The notes: a model not told the origin generated them from the letters alone. Shown: positions 17,491 to 25,852, numbered from the stretch's first letter. The stretch is DNA of 64,000 nt from Paenibacillus bouchesdurhonensis (GCF_900155685.1 NZ_LT732547.1:145648-209647), one strand, 5' to 3'. A program made the numbers and translations.

Positions 17491-17529
17491 TGTAAAATAT
17501 TATTTTTAATATAATGAATTATTAGTTAA
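17491..17529 (-). promoter_or_regulatory. Candidate PhoP box of phoX
   Basis: Read on the minus strand, hexamers TTAACT (17524-17529), TTCATT (17513-17518), a degenerate AAAAAT (17502-17507) and TTTACA (17491-17496) repeat with an exact 11-bp period, the arrangement of Bacillus PhoP direct repeats (TTAACA-like). One of four is poor. The function of the downstream genes makes it plausible. Confidence 0.5.
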
Positions 17530-17544
17530 AGGGTAATACATTTA

Positions 17545-18375
17545 ATGAGCGCTCTAAATAAGGAGGGAATGAGCAAAGTGGCAGTAGAGGACGGCGAGGT
17601 ATTTGGAAAGACGGTATTGGTGACTGGAGGAGGATCAGGCATAGGTCGAGCTGCCTCAGAGCTTCTGGCGGAGTATGGCGCTCAGGTCAGCGTAGCTGAT
17701 ATCAATATGGATGGGGCGAGGGAGACGGCCAATCTAATTCTGGGAGCGGGCCGCGAGGCCTTGGCGGTTCCCTGCGACTTGACGGAGCCCGGCGCGGTTC
17801 AGGAAGCGGTACAGTTCACTGTTGAACGTTGGGGGAAACTCGACGGCGTTTTTGCCAATGGAGGTATCGTGGGTGATCTGGCGTCGATTGAGGAGATGGA
17901 TCCCGATAATTGGGATCAGGTCATGGACACGAATTTAAGGGGCGTCTTCCTTACGGTCAAGTATTCCATTCCATATTTGAAGCAGCAGGGAGGGAGTATC
18001 GTGATTACAAGCTCGGTGAGCGGGAATCGCGTGGTCTCACAAATAGGGATGTCTGCGTATAGCACTTCAAAGGGAGCGCTGAATGCCTTTGCGAAAATGG
18101 CGTCGCTTGAGTTGGCTGGCTATGGCATTCGTGTGAATACCATCTGTCCCGGCGGCGTAAAGACGAACATTCAGGCAAGCATGGAGGAAAAGCCAGGACT
18201 TGAAGCGGTGGAGATTCCGGTTCACTATCCGCATGGCGACATGCCGTTGGAGCACCGTCCGGCCAATCCAGAGCAAGTGGCGGAGCTAGTTGCGTTCCTG
18301 CTTAGTGATCGGTCGTCTCATATCACGGGCACAGACATCTATATCGACGGTGGGGAATCTTTGCTGCGGGGTTAA
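17545..18375 (+). CDS. Short-chain dehydrogenase/reductase
   Basis: A classical SDR: Rossmann motif TGGGSGIGRAASELL (about residue 27), FANGGIVGD for the NAG-like motif, catalytic Ser in VITSSVSGN, and the Y-x3-K pair in MSAYSTSKGALNAFAK; the C-terminal ITGTDIYIDGG is typical. It uses NAD(P)H; the substrate is unknown. The start is uncertain: ATG 17545, ATG 17569 (AGGAGGG only 1 nt before it) and GTG 17578 (same SD at 10 nt) are all in frame. It is divergent from phoX and shares its AT-rich upstream region, and lies upstream of an aldo/keto reductase. Confidence 0.88.
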   Translation: MSALNKEGMSKVAVEDGEVFGKTVLVTGGGSGIGRAASELLAEYGAQVSVADINMDGARETANLILGAGREALAVPCDLTEPGAVQEAVQFTVERWGKLDGVFANGGIVGDLASIEEMDPDNWDQVMDTNLRGVFLTVKYSIPYLKQQGGSIVITSSVSGNRVVSQIGMSAYSTSKGALNAFAKMASLELAGYGIRVNTICPGGVKTNIQASMEEKPGLEAVEIPVHYPHGDMPLEHRPANPEQVAELVAFLLSDRSSHITGTDIYIDGGESLLRG

Positions 18376-18486
18376 CCGATCTAGGCGAATGAAATCGGCG
18401 CAAGGTTTCAAATTACAGCCGATTTGATATAGAATTAGAAGAGAGGTTGAAAGGGTTTACAACACTTGTGGAGGAGGCTTTTCAAA

Positions 18487-19425
18487 ATGAGATACAGAAG
18501 ATTAGGCGGAAGTGGGCTCAAAGTCAGCGAAATCAGCTTGGGCAGCTGGCTTACATATGGGGGTTACGTGGAACGCGAGAACGCGGTAAACTCGATTAAA
18601 ACCGCCTACGATCTGGGGATTAACTTTTTTGATACAGCCAATGCTTATGAGAAGGGAGCCGCAGAAGAACTGGTAGGGAAAGCGCTGAAGGCTTATCCGC
18701 GCGAATCCTATGTTCTTGCTACGAAAGCGTTTTGGCCCATGGGCGAAGGGCCGAACGACCGCGGATTGTCGCGCAAGCATATTATCGAACAGGTCAACGC
18801 CAGCTTGAAACGCCTTGGCCACGATTACGTGGATATTTTCTATTGCCATCGCCACGATCCAGAGACGCCGCTGCACGAAACGCTGCGCGCCATCGACGAT
18901 CTGATTCGCCAAGGCAAAGTGTTATATGCTGGCGTCAGCGAATGGCAAGCTTCCCAAATCGCGGAGGCGCTTGGCGTTGCCGACCGCTATCTGCTGGATC
19001 GTATCGTCGTCAACCAGCCGGTGTACAATATGTTCGACCGCTATATCGAGAAGGAAGTCATCCCGCTCTGCGAGCGTTCCGGTATCGGTCAGGTCGTCTT
19101 CTCTCCGCTGGCGCAAGGCTTGTTGACCGGCAAATATACATCCGCCACCGACATTCCGCAGGACAGCCGGGCGGCCAAGCTCGAGCGGATGCGCAATAGA
19201 ATTACAGAAGAGAAGATTGCCAAAGTGCAGCAGCTTGAGGCGGTCGCAGCCGAGCTGGGAATAACCGTGGGCAACCTTGCCTTGGCTTGGATTTTGAGCA
19301 AGGAAAACATAGCGAGCGCGCTGGTTGGCGCCAGCCGTCCGGAGCAGGTCACGGAAAATGCTAAGGCGTCAGGCATTGATCTCAGTGAAGACGTCTTGAA
19401 TCATATTGAGGAGATATTGAAATAA
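18487..19425 (+). CDS. Aldo/keto reductase
   Basis: A TIM-barrel NADPH-dependent oxidoreductase similar to the potassium-channel beta-subunit/YghZ group. Signatures: RYRRLGGSGLKVSEISLG, NFFDTANAYEKGAAEELVG (catalytic Asp and Tyr), LATKAFWPMG (Lys), DIFYCHRHDPETPLHETLRAIDDLIRQGKVLYAGVSEW (catalytic His), and NADP-binding VGASRPEQVTEN. ATG 18487 follows GGAGG at good distance; the longer frame from 18466 covers the SD. About 110 bp separate it from the SDR, so they may be co-transcribed; an imperfect terminator follows. Confidence 0.92.
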   Translation: MRYRRLGGSGLKVSEISLGSWLTYGGYVERENAVNSIKTAYDLGINFFDTANAYEKGAAEELVGKALKAYPRESYVLATKAFWPMGEGPNDRGLSRKHIIEQVNASLKRLGHDYVDIFYCHRHDPETPLHETLRAIDDLIRQGKVLYAGVSEWQASQIAEALGVADRYLLDRIVVNQPVYNMFDRYIEKEVIPLCERSGIGQVVFSPLAQGLLTGKYTSATDIPQDSRAAKLERMRNRITEEKIAKVQQLEAVAAELGITVGNLALAWILSKENIASALVGASRPEQVTENAKASGIDLSEDVLNHIEEILK

Positions 19426-19477
19426 GCGAGACATCGGATGGCAATACGCAGGCATGGCATCATCTATTTCCGTAAGA

Positions 19478-19523
19478 CAAAGGCCGCACTCAAAAGCGTT
19501 AAGCTTGGAGGCGGCTTTTTTGT
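19478..19523 (+). terminator. Terminator after aldo/keto reductase
   Basis: AAGGCCGC and GCGGCTTTT pair around a longer imperfect loop (CACTC...GGAG), followed by a T run. Confidence 0.55.
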
Positions 19524-19620
19524 TAGTATATAAGCAAGTATAAAGGGTTTTTGGTTTTAAAGGGAGACACTCCCTTATGCCGAATAAATACATAGCATTT
19601 TAGCTAAAGGGGCGGGAGAC

Positions 19621-19692
19621 ATGTCAAAGAAACAGATTCCAGTCCAAACCATCATCCAGATTGAGGATGGTGGATTTATCATTATTCAATGA
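19621..19692 (+). CDS. Possible 23-residue peptide ORF
   Basis: ATG with GGGGCGGGAG 2-3 nt before it encodes MSKKQIPVQTIIQIEDGGF..., ending just before the next small gene. It may be a small protein or only a translational leader for the gene at 19720. I recognise no family. Confidence 0.3.
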   Translation: MSKKQIPVQTIIQIEDGGFIIIQ

Positions 19693-19719
19693 ATATATAA
19701 CATGATAGGAGGATGCAGG

Positions 19720-19884
19720 ATGAGATGTGGCGAAAAATGTTTCCTTGTAACCTATGAAATCGACGGGGAACAACAAGTTGCTTCGGTCACGGCTAGAACC
19801 CCAGTGGAAGCGAGAAAAAAGCTTCGCCGTACCTATGGAGATAAGGCGAATATTCTTACGGTTAGACGGGGCGATGCAAAATAA
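19720..19884 (+). CDS. Small protein of unknown function (54 aa)
   Basis: MRCGEKCFLVTYEIDGEQQVASVTARTPVEARKKLRRTYG... has the feel of a compact beta-alpha fold (V-T-Y-E-x-D-G, then ARTPVEARKKLRR helix). GGAGG(ATGC)AGG is placed well for this ATG; the in-frame ATG at 19702 precedes the SD. It has normal codon use for the genome. No membrane or signal segment. It sits between the aldo/keto reductase and the TetR gene; no function is inferred. Confidence 0.6.
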   Translation: MRCGEKCFLVTYEIDGEQQVASVTARTPVEARKKLRRTYGDKANILTVRRGDAK

Positions 19885-19956
19885 ACTAAGAATGGCATGA
19901 GTATAGGCATTCATGCATCTTGCAGCTAGCATGGGACTATGCTATATTTCATTTAA

Positions 19957-19968
19957 TTGGTCAACCAA
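19957..19968. promoter_or_regulatory. TetR operator upstream of tetR gene
   Basis: TTGGTCAACCAA palindrome (in context TTAATTGGTCAACCAACTAA). The same site in reverse orientation precedes the downstream DUF4149 gene. Confidence 0.8.
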
Positions 19969-19993
19969 CTAAATTAGGAAACGGGGTGATTGC

Positions 19994-20563
19994 ATGGTAC
20001 AGCAAAAACGGGATAAAGTCGTGGAAGCTGCATACAAGGTGATGGCAGAAAAGGGATATGAAAAAGCATCCATTAAGGATATTGCCAACGAGGCCGGGAT
20101 TACGCCGGGGCTGATTCATTATTATTTTCGAAATAAGGAAGAAATTTTGACAGATCTGCTATTGGCTTCTTCTCAGCAATATACGCAGGATATGCAGCGG
20201 CTTCAAACCAGCGTACCGCCCGCACATCTCGCGAAAGCAGCTCTAAACGAGCCCAAAGAGCGTGTTGAACGGCAGGCTGATTGGTATAAACTCCGCTTCG
20301 AGCTATTTGCCCTGGGTCTCCGCAATCCGCAAATTTCAGATCGTGTAAATGCCTTGCTGGACAATGCCCGTATCGGCATTGAAGAGATTCTGCACAAGGT
20401 GGTAGGCAGCGCTGGTGAAGAAGTCGATTCAGTCGCGGCCATCATGCTGGCTTGCTTTGATGGACTAGCTTTGCAAAAGCTGTTAAATCCGGAGTTTGAT
20501 ATCGATGGCGCCTACTTGGAGCTTGAGAAAATGATACGAACTAGATACAACATAACTGAATAA
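19994..20563 (+). CDS. TetR family transcriptional regulator
   Basis: 189 residues with an N-terminal HTH (KVMAEKGYEKASIKDIANEAGITPGLIHYYFRNKEEILTDLL, about 15-55) and a helical ligand-binding C-terminus with a D-x4-L helix ending. GGGGTGATTGC precedes ATG 19994. Identical palindromes flank the gene (19957-19968 and 20596-20607), so it probably represses itself and the next gene. The ligand is unknown. Confidence 0.92.
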   Translation: MVQQKRDKVVEAAYKVMAEKGYEKASIKDIANEAGITPGLIHYYFRNKEEILTDLLLASSQQYTQDMQRLQTSVPPAHLAKAALNEPKERVERQADWYKLRFELFALGLRNPQISDRVNALLDNARIGIEEILHKVVGSAGEEVDSVAAIMLACFDGLALQKLLNPEFDIDGAYLELEKMIRTRYNITE

Positions 20564-20595
20564 GAGACTGCATTTCTTTTTTTTAATAGTTTTGG

Positions 20596-20607
20596 TTGGT
20601 TGACCAA
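20596..20607. promoter_or_regulatory. TetR operator upstream of DUF4149 gene
   Basis: TTGGTTGACCAA, exact reverse complement of the site at 19957-19968, in the context GGTTGGTTGACCAACTAATAG and 35 bp before the start of the downstream gene. Confidence 0.8.
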
Positions 20608-20641
20608 CTAATAGTCTGTATCAAAAAAGGAGATGGTTACT

Positions 20642-21100
20642 ATGTTCATGATTATTTTGCAAGCCATTGAAAATGTTGCACTGGCTCTAATTGTTGGCGG
20701 AGCCATCGTCATGGCCGCTGGGGTTCGCCCATTGTTGTCTGACAAGTTGGCCTTAGGCTCTGATTCGGGAATGGCCCCGACGTTTGAGGAGATATCCATT
20801 AACGCCTGGAACAGGTATAATCGTTTGGCGTTTGCAGCGGCTGTATTATTGTTAGTTGTTGATATGATAAGGTTACTCGGCCAGCTGTCATCCGTCTATT
20901 GGCACATGGGTTTAACCTTATTAATGCTGGTCGCTCTCATTGGCAAACTTGCCGTCGATAAGCAGTTGAAGCTGCGCCTAAACACTTACGCGGCGGCTGC
21001 GGTCAACAGCAAGGAACAAAATAAGGATCATCGTAAGGTCGAACGGCTAACGAAATTGATCCTTGTCATTGCTGTGCTATTAGTCATTTTACCTGTGTAG
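20642..21100 (+). CDS. DUF4149-like membrane protein (TMEM205-like)
   Basis: A small four-helix membrane protein: IENVALALIVGGAIVMAAGVRPLL, then an N-W/NRYN segment, LAFAAAVLLLVVDMIRLLG, WHMGLTLLMLVALIGKLAVD, and a C-terminal helix LTKLILVIAVLLVILPV. The pattern resembles DUF4149. ATG 20642 is 9 nt from AGGAG; the in-frame ATG at 20633 abuts the SD. It is regulated by the TetR immediately upstream through a shared operator. A fragment of a second copy of its 3' part is at about 22.66-22.72 kb. The biochemical role is unknown. Confidence 0.72.
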   Translation: MFMIILQAIENVALALIVGGAIVMAAGVRPLLSDKLALGSDSGMAPTFEEISINAWNRYNRLAFAAAVLLLVVDMIRLLGQLSSVYWHMGLTLLMLVALIGKLAVDKQLKLRLNTYAAAAVNSKEQNKDHRKVERLTKLILVIAVLLVILPV

Positions 21101-21336
21101 CAAAAGTTACGTAAAAACCAAAAGCGCGCGCTTATGAAAGGGGAAGCAAACCGAATTTCTACCGCCATTTGTGACGTACAATGCAATGAAAGCAACGGAT
21201 AAAGAGCTTCTGCAGGAAGCGAGGCGTTATGCGAAGATCGTTCGGATGCCCTCTGAACTGCTAATCAGCTGAAACTGAAGTCAATTGAAGGAGAAGAGTA
21301 TTGATATACCTGTTGAAGTTGTCCTCGAGGGCTGGA

Positions 21337-21470
21337 CGTAGCTGGTGTTGTGGTTGAAGCAGGGGAAGGAGCGGCGCAGTGGAAAGCCGAAGCAGATCAT
21401 TTCAACCGCCTTGCGCCACCAGTTATCTGAAAGGCTTGTCAAAGGTAAAATAGTGGCCAAAGTAAAATGA
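21337..21470 (+). pseudogene. Remnant of zinc-type alcohol dehydrogenase/quinone oxidoreductase
   Basis: One frame reads DVAGVVVEAGEGAAQWK, the nucleotide-binding-side motif of quinone oxidoreductases (usually GSDVAGVVVEVGEGV), then decays; the shifted frame ends LSERLVKGKIVAKVK-stop, like the C-terminus of the same family (KGKIVLKV). The centre of the gene is missing and the frames do not join. The region 21101-21336 upstream holds further decayed coding sequence. Identification rests on two short motifs. Confidence 0.45.
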
Positions 21471-21520
21471 AGAGCTCGGCAAGAGCACTAACGTGAAGAG
21501 TCCATAAAGTTCAATCCGTA

Positions 21521-21556
21521 CGACACTATCTTTCAATAGATTAGTGTCCTTTTTTA
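21521..21556 (+). terminator. Terminator-like hairpin before DUF1259 genes
   Basis: GACACTA and TAGTGTC pair around 13 nt, followed by CTTTTTTATT. Confidence 0.75.
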
Positions 21557-21640
21557 TTGTATTAAAATGAGTGATTCGCCTAATACATTTTTTCTTTCTG
21601 GTCATAAGATGGTTTAGAAAATGATTAAAGGAGGATTTAC

Positions 21641-22060
21641 ATGGCGGGGCGAGTAAGGGTAAGTCCACAATTCAAAAGGTTGTGTGATCAATTTGCAAGA
21701 ATTCTGGGGGGCGAGTCTGAAATTGAAGAGGGGCCGGTCTGTTTTGTCACGCGGATGACAGATTTAAATGAGACGATCCTGGGAAGAAGAACGCGATCCC
21801 CGTTGGTTCAAATGCAAATGTTCTCGTTTGAATCGCTGGATAAGTCGGGGCGCGCGCTTTGTTTGGGGGAGACGGCCGTACATCAGAACCAGGTTAACCG
21901 ATTAATCTCCAATCTCCGTAAACGTGGAATAAAAGTAACTGCCCTTCATAATCACTGGCTCAAAGAAAACCCGCGCTTAATGTATATACATTGGGAAGCC
22001 ATTTCGAATCCTGTTGTGTTTGCCAGAAACACAAAAGAATCCATTGCATTCTTGGGTTGA
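21641..22060 (+). CDS. DUF1259 (LppY/LpqO-like) protein, copy 1
   Basis: 139 residues: CDQFARILGG, GPVCFVTRM, TILGRRTRSPLVQMQMFSFESLD, GRALCLGETAVHQNQVNRLISNLRKRGIKVTALHNHWLKENPRLMYIHWEAI. This is the DUF1259 pattern (one domain, where other members have two), often linked to LppY/LpqO; its conserved His residues (HNHW, IHWE) hint at metal or ligand binding. GGAGG lies 7 nt before the ATG. It is followed 52 bp later by a paralogue of about 65% identical residues, so a tandem duplication. No signal peptide; function unknown. Confidence 0.82.
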   Translation: MAGRVRVSPQFKRLCDQFARILGGESEIEEGPVCFVTRMTDLNETILGRRTRSPLVQMQMFSFESLDKSGRALCLGETAVHQNQVNRLISNLRKRGIKVTALHNHWLKENPRLMYIHWEAISNPVVFARNTKESIAFLG

Positions 22061-22112
22061 CGCAGTTGGGCTATGAGATTTTTTAATTACGAAATTGAAA
22101 GGATGAACTCAT

Positions 22113-22535
22113 TTGGCGGCACAAGTGAAAGCTAGTCCTCGCTTTAGAAGATTATGTGATCGATTTTCAAGCATTTTAGGTGGAACGGAGCACGAGATAA
22201 CCAAAGGCCCGGTTTGTTTTGTATCCAGAAATAGGAGAATAAACGCTACAATTTTGGGTAGAAGAACCACCTCACCTTTAATCCGTTATCAGCTGTTCTC
22301 GTTTGAATCGCTGGACAGTTCAGGCCGTGCGCTGTGTCTAGGGGAAACGGCCCTTTTCCAGAATCAAGTCAATCAATTGCTGACTAATCTTCGCAAGAAC
22401 GGCATTAAAGTAACGGCAGTCCATAATCACTGGCTGTTTGAGCAGCCGCGTCTGATGTATATCCACTGGGAATCGATCGATGATCCCATCGCATTCGCAA
22501 GGAAGGTCAAACGTTCTATTGCTTTCTTAGGTTAA
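22113..22535 (+). CDS. DUF1259 (LppY/LpqO-like) protein, copy 2
   Basis: A near-copy of the upstream gene: CDRFSSILGGTEHEITKGPVCFVSRNRRINATILGRRTTSPLIRYQLFSFESLDSSGRALCLGETALFQNQVNQLLTNLRKNGIKVTAVHNHWLFEQPRLMYIHWE. The start is a TTG at 22113 preceded by AAAGGATG; no ATG is available nearby. The differences are spread evenly, suggesting an old duplication rather than a recent repeat. Both genes are likely read from one transcript ending at the terminator at 22579-22609. Confidence 0.82.
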   Translation: MAAQVKASPRFRRLCDRFSSILGGTEHEITKGPVCFVSRNRRINATILGRRTTSPLIRYQLFSFESLDSSGRALCLGETALFQNQVNQLLTNLRKNGIKVTAVHNHWLFEQPRLMYIHWESIDDPIAFARKVKRSIAFLG

Positions 22536-22578
22536 GATTATTGGAGGGGTAACCGTATCATTTGAAGGTGGATTGTTA

Positions 22579-22609
22579 AGTCCGGCCGCATGGAGGCCGG
22601 GCTCTTTTT
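22579..22609 (+). terminator. Terminator after DUF1259 pair
   Basis: AGTCCGGCC pairs with GGCCGGGCT around GCATGGA, followed by CTTTTT. Confidence 0.85.
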
Positions 22610-22658
22610 ATGCCCAAAGCGGTGCTTGGCGTCTTGTGACGGTGGTCAACCACATTTG

Positions 22659-22722
22659 ACGGACAAAGGCGGAGCAGCGCTTAAGCACGGATGCGGCGGA
22701 TGCAGTTAACAGCAAGGAGAAG
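22659..22722 (+). pseudogene. Fragment of a second DUF4149-like gene
   Basis: The frame reads RLSTDAADAVNSKEKHTGH, against RLNTYAAAAVNSKEQNKDH in the intact gene at about 20.98 kb. Only this ~60-nt stretch of the 3' half is recognisable, followed by the promoter of the next TetR gene. It is non-functional debris. Confidence 0.6.
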
Positions 22723-22737
22723 CATACGGGCCACCTC

Positions 22738-22786
22738 TTGACATCTCAAAATGACATGCTACGATGTAATAGACAGACAGTCGGTC
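22738..22786 (+). promoter_or_regulatory. Promoter and TetR operator of the ABC operon
   Basis: TTGACA (22738-22743) and TACGAT (22760-22765) are spaced 16 bp; directly downstream GACAGACAGTCGGTC (22772-22786) is an imperfect palindrome of the GAC-N9-GTC type bound by TetR-family repressors, positioned to block transcription. Confidence 0.6.
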
Positions 22787-22819
22787 GGCGGAAAGGGGTA
22801 AGGTGAGGGAGGCATACCA

Positions 22820-23455
22820 ATGAGAATTATAAAAAATGCAGAGGAGCGCAAAAACGAAATACTGGACGCGGCGGATGAGCTTTTTGGTCAAAAGGGCTTT
22901 GATGGTACAAGCACAAACGATATTCTCGAGAAGGTCGGAATTGCGCGGGGAACTTTGTATCATCACTTCAGGTCAAAGGAAGATATTATGGACGCGTTGA
23001 TTGAGCGGCATAGCGCCCGTCTTCTAGGCACAGCACAGAATATTGCCGCAGACAAGAGCATCCCTGTTGTAGAGCGTATTATCCGTGTTGTAATGGCTCT
23101 GAATATAAGTGGCGGTAGCAGCAAGGAAATTATGGAGCATATCCACAGGCCGCAGAACGCGCTGATGCATCAAAAAATACAAAAGGTCATTATCAATGGC
23201 GTTCCGCCGATATTAACGGAAATTATCCGCGAGGGTATTGAGCAGGGAATGTTCAATACACCGTTTCCTTATGAATGCATGGAAATGGTTGTAATTTATG
23301 CAAATACTGTGTTTGATGACGACATGGTTGCATTGACGGAGAAGGAACGCCTGTCGCGAGTGCTTGCCTTTATTTGCAATGTAGAGAGGCTGCTTGGCGC
23401 AGAAAGTGGGAGCTTGGGGGATGTTTTGAACATGTTCGGGATGAACCATGAGTAA
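22820..23455 (+). CDS. TetR/AcrR family regulator of ABC exporter operon
   Basis: 211 residues with an HTH at about 25-55 (FDGTSTNDILEKVGIARGTLYHHFRSKEDIMDALIERH) and a helical C-terminal domain. GGGAGG lies 8-9 nt before ATG 22820. It is 75 bp upstream of an FtsX-type permease and an ABC ATPase on the same strand, an arrangement typical of drug or peptide exporters under an autorepressed regulator. The palindrome at 22772-22786 is its probable site. Confidence 0.9.
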   Translation: MRIIKNAEERKNEILDAADELFGQKGFDGTSTNDILEKVGIARGTLYHHFRSKEDIMDALIERHSARLLGTAQNIAADKSIPVVERIIRVVMALNISGGSSKEIMEHIHRPQNALMHQKIQKVIINGVPPILTEIIREGIEQGMFNTPFPYECMEMVVIYANTVFDDDMVALTEKERLSRVLAFICNVERLLGAESGSLGDVLNMFGMNHE

Positions 23456-23529
23456 CGGTTATGCGTGACTGCGTGACTTCTTTAGTTCTGTATAACTTGA
23501 GTTAGAAAGCTTGAGCACAGGGGTGACTT

Positions 23530-25848
23530 ATGTATTTCAGATTAATCCGCAATGATATTTCAAACAGCAAACTAATAACGCTGACAACCACGATATTTGT
23601 GGCAGCGGCCGCTATGCTTGTCTCGCTTGCAGCGATACTCGTTGTCAATCTGTCGGGTGCGATAGATACGCTGATGACGCGGGCGGAGACTCCTCATTTT
23701 ATGCAGATGCATACGGGTGAACTTGATCCTGTCCGGCTAACGGAATTTGCAGATCAGAACAGCAATGTAGAGGAATTTCAAGTATTGGAGTTTCTCAATA
23801 TGGACGGTGCGCGGATTGTATTAGGCGATCACTCGCTTGCAGACAGTGTCCAGGATAATGGATTCAGCGTCCAGAGTGATAAATTTGACTATCTGCTTGA
23901 TCTGAACGGGAACATCATAGACGTGTCTGACGGCGAGCTGTATGTACCTGTCAACTATATGAAAGATAACATCGCAAAGATCGGCGACAGGGCAGTCATC
24001 AGTGGCAAGGAATTTATCGTTGCGGGGTTTCTGCGCGATTCGCAGATGAATTCCATGCTCTCTTCTTCTAAGCGATTTCTGATTAGCGCCAAGGACTACG
24101 CAGATTTAAAAAGCCTCGGCAGTACGGAATATCTGATTGAATTCAGGTTGAAGGATTTATCGGCATTAGGGGCTTTCGAGACGGCCTATGCTACGGCAGG
24201 ACTGGAAGCGAACGGGCCAACGATTACATATCCGCTTTTCAAAATGATCAATGCGATTTCCGATGGGATGCTGGTCGGGGTCATCCTGTTGGTGAGTGTG
24301 CTTGTCGTGGCCATCGCCTTGATGTGCATACGCTTTACACTTCTTGCGAAAATTGAGGACGATTACCGCGAAATCGGAGTGATGAAGACATTAGGACTGC
24401 GTATTTCCGATATCAAGAAGATTTATCTTGCCAAATATGCGGTCATTGCGGCGGCGGGGTGCATGCTGGGTTTTGGATTGTCCTTCGTTTTCCAGAACCT
24501 GCTTCTTGAAAATATCCGGCTTTATATGGGGGAAAGCAGCCATTCTTCTTGGGCGCCACTCTTTGGAATCATCGGTATCCTGACTGTTTTTCTCGCGATT
24601 ATGGCTTATGTGAACGGAGTGCTGAGACGCTTTCGGAAGATTTCTGCTGCGGAAGCCATTCGCTTCGGCACCTCACAGGAAAAGGCGACAGTTACAAAGC
24701 ATATGCTCCTGAGCACAAACCGGCTGCTCAACACGAATGTTTTTCTAGGAGTCAAGGATGTGCTCGCCAGAAAAAAACTGTACGCCACCATGCTGATCGT
24801 ACTGATCATTTCCGTATTTATCATGATTGTGCCGCAGAATTTGTACAACACGATATCCACCAAAAGCTTCATTCAATATATGGGGGTTGGAAGCTATGAT
24901 CTACGCGTTGATCTCCAGCAGACTGACCGTATCTCTGAAAAGGCCGCTGAAATATTAAAGGCAATGAACAACGACAAGGCCATCTCCGAGCATGCCGTGC
25001 TTATAACTAAAACGTTCAAAGCAAAAGCAGAGACCGGCGCGGATAAAAATTTAAAAGTTGAACTCGGCGACCATTCGATATTCCCAATCACCTACTCCCA
25101 GGGTAGAGCACCTGCCGCAGCAGATGAAATTGCACTGTCAATTTTGAATGCGGAGGAGCTAGGCAAAAAGGTCGGCGATGTAATAACACTGATGATCGAG
25201 GGGAAGGAAAGAAATCTCACGGTCAGCGGCATCTATTCCGACATTACCAACGGAGGAAAAACGGCAAAGGCTGTTTTCAATGACCATTCGGCGGACGTGA
25301 TGTGGTATGTCATCAGTGCAGAGCTTGTAGATCCGGCCCAAGTCAACAGCAAGGTCGCGGACTATGCGGGCAGGTTTCCTTATGCCAAAGTCGCGGACAT
25401 GGACGCCTATATTGCACAGACGTTTGGCTCGACCATAAGCTCCGTCGGAAAGGCCTCCTATGCGGCCATTGCGGTGGCCCTCATGATCATGGTACTGGTT
25501 ACACTGCTGTTTATGAAACTGCTTGTCGCCAAAGACAGATACTCTATCGCCGTCATGAAAGCCTTCGGTTTTACAGGCTCAGATATTCAGGTGCAGTATG
25601 TCTCGCGTGCGGCATTCGTTCTAATTGCCGGAATTGTGCTTGGCACACTTCTGGCCAACACGCTCGGGGAGATGCTTGCCGGTGTGGTGATCTCCTCCTT
25701 TGGAGCCTCAACGTTTCGTTTTACGGTTGAACCGCTTGCAGCCTATCTGCTAAATCCGCTGATCATGACCGGTTCGGTGCTGATCGCAACCATCCTTGGC
25801 ACCGTGGGGGCGGGACGAATCACAATTTCCGAACATATAAAGGAGTAG
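23530..25848 (+). CDS. ABC transporter permease, FtsX/MacB type
   Basis: 772 residues with the duplicated FtsX arrangement: an N-terminal helix (LITLTTTIFVAAAAMLVSLAAILVVNL), an extracytoplasmic domain, a first three-helix FtsX domain (about 235-390, with EIGVMKTLGLRISDIKKIYLAKY), a second N-terminal helix (KLYATMLIVLIISVFIMIVP), another soluble domain and a final FtsX domain (SIAVMKAFGFTGSDIQVQYVSRAAF). GGGGTGACTT precedes the ATG. Four nucleotides separate it from the ATPase gene. It probably moves a hydrophobic or peptide compound, or acts as a mechanotransmission complex; the substrate is unknown. Confidence 0.9.
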   Translation: MYFRLIRNDISNSKLITLTTTIFVAAAAMLVSLAAILVVNLSGAIDTLMTRAETPHFMQMHTGELDPVRLTEFADQNSNVEEFQVLEFLNMDGARIVLGDHSLADSVQDNGFSVQSDKFDYLLDLNGNIIDVSDGELYVPVNYMKDNIAKIGDRAVISGKEFIVAGFLRDSQMNSMLSSSKRFLISAKDYADLKSLGSTEYLIEFRLKDLSALGAFETAYATAGLEANGPTITYPLFKMINAISDGMLVGVILLVSVLVVAIALMCIRFTLLAKIEDDYREIGVMKTLGLRISDIKKIYLAKYAVIAAAGCMLGFGLSFVFQNLLLENIRLYMGESSHSSWAPLFGIIGILTVFLAIMAYVNGVLRRFRKISAAEAIRFGTSQEKATVTKHMLLSTNRLLNTNVFLGVKDVLARKKLYATMLIVLIISVFIMIVPQNLYNTISTKSFIQYMGVGSYDLRVDLQQTDRISEKAAEILKAMNNDKAISEHAVLITKTFKAKAETGADKNLKVELGDHSIFPITYSQGRAPAAADEIALSILNAEELGKKVGDVITLMIEGKERNLTVSGIYSDITNGGKTAKAVFNDHSADVMWYVISAELVDPAQVNSKVADYAGRFPYAKVADMDAYIAQTFGSTISSVGKASYAAIAVALMIMVLVTLLFMKLLVAKDRYSIAVMKAFGFTGSDIQVQYVSRAAFVLIAGIVLGTLLANTLGEMLAGVVISSFGASTFRFTVEPLAAYLLNPLIMTGSVLIATILGTVGAGRITISEHIKE

Positions 25849-25852
25849 GCCT

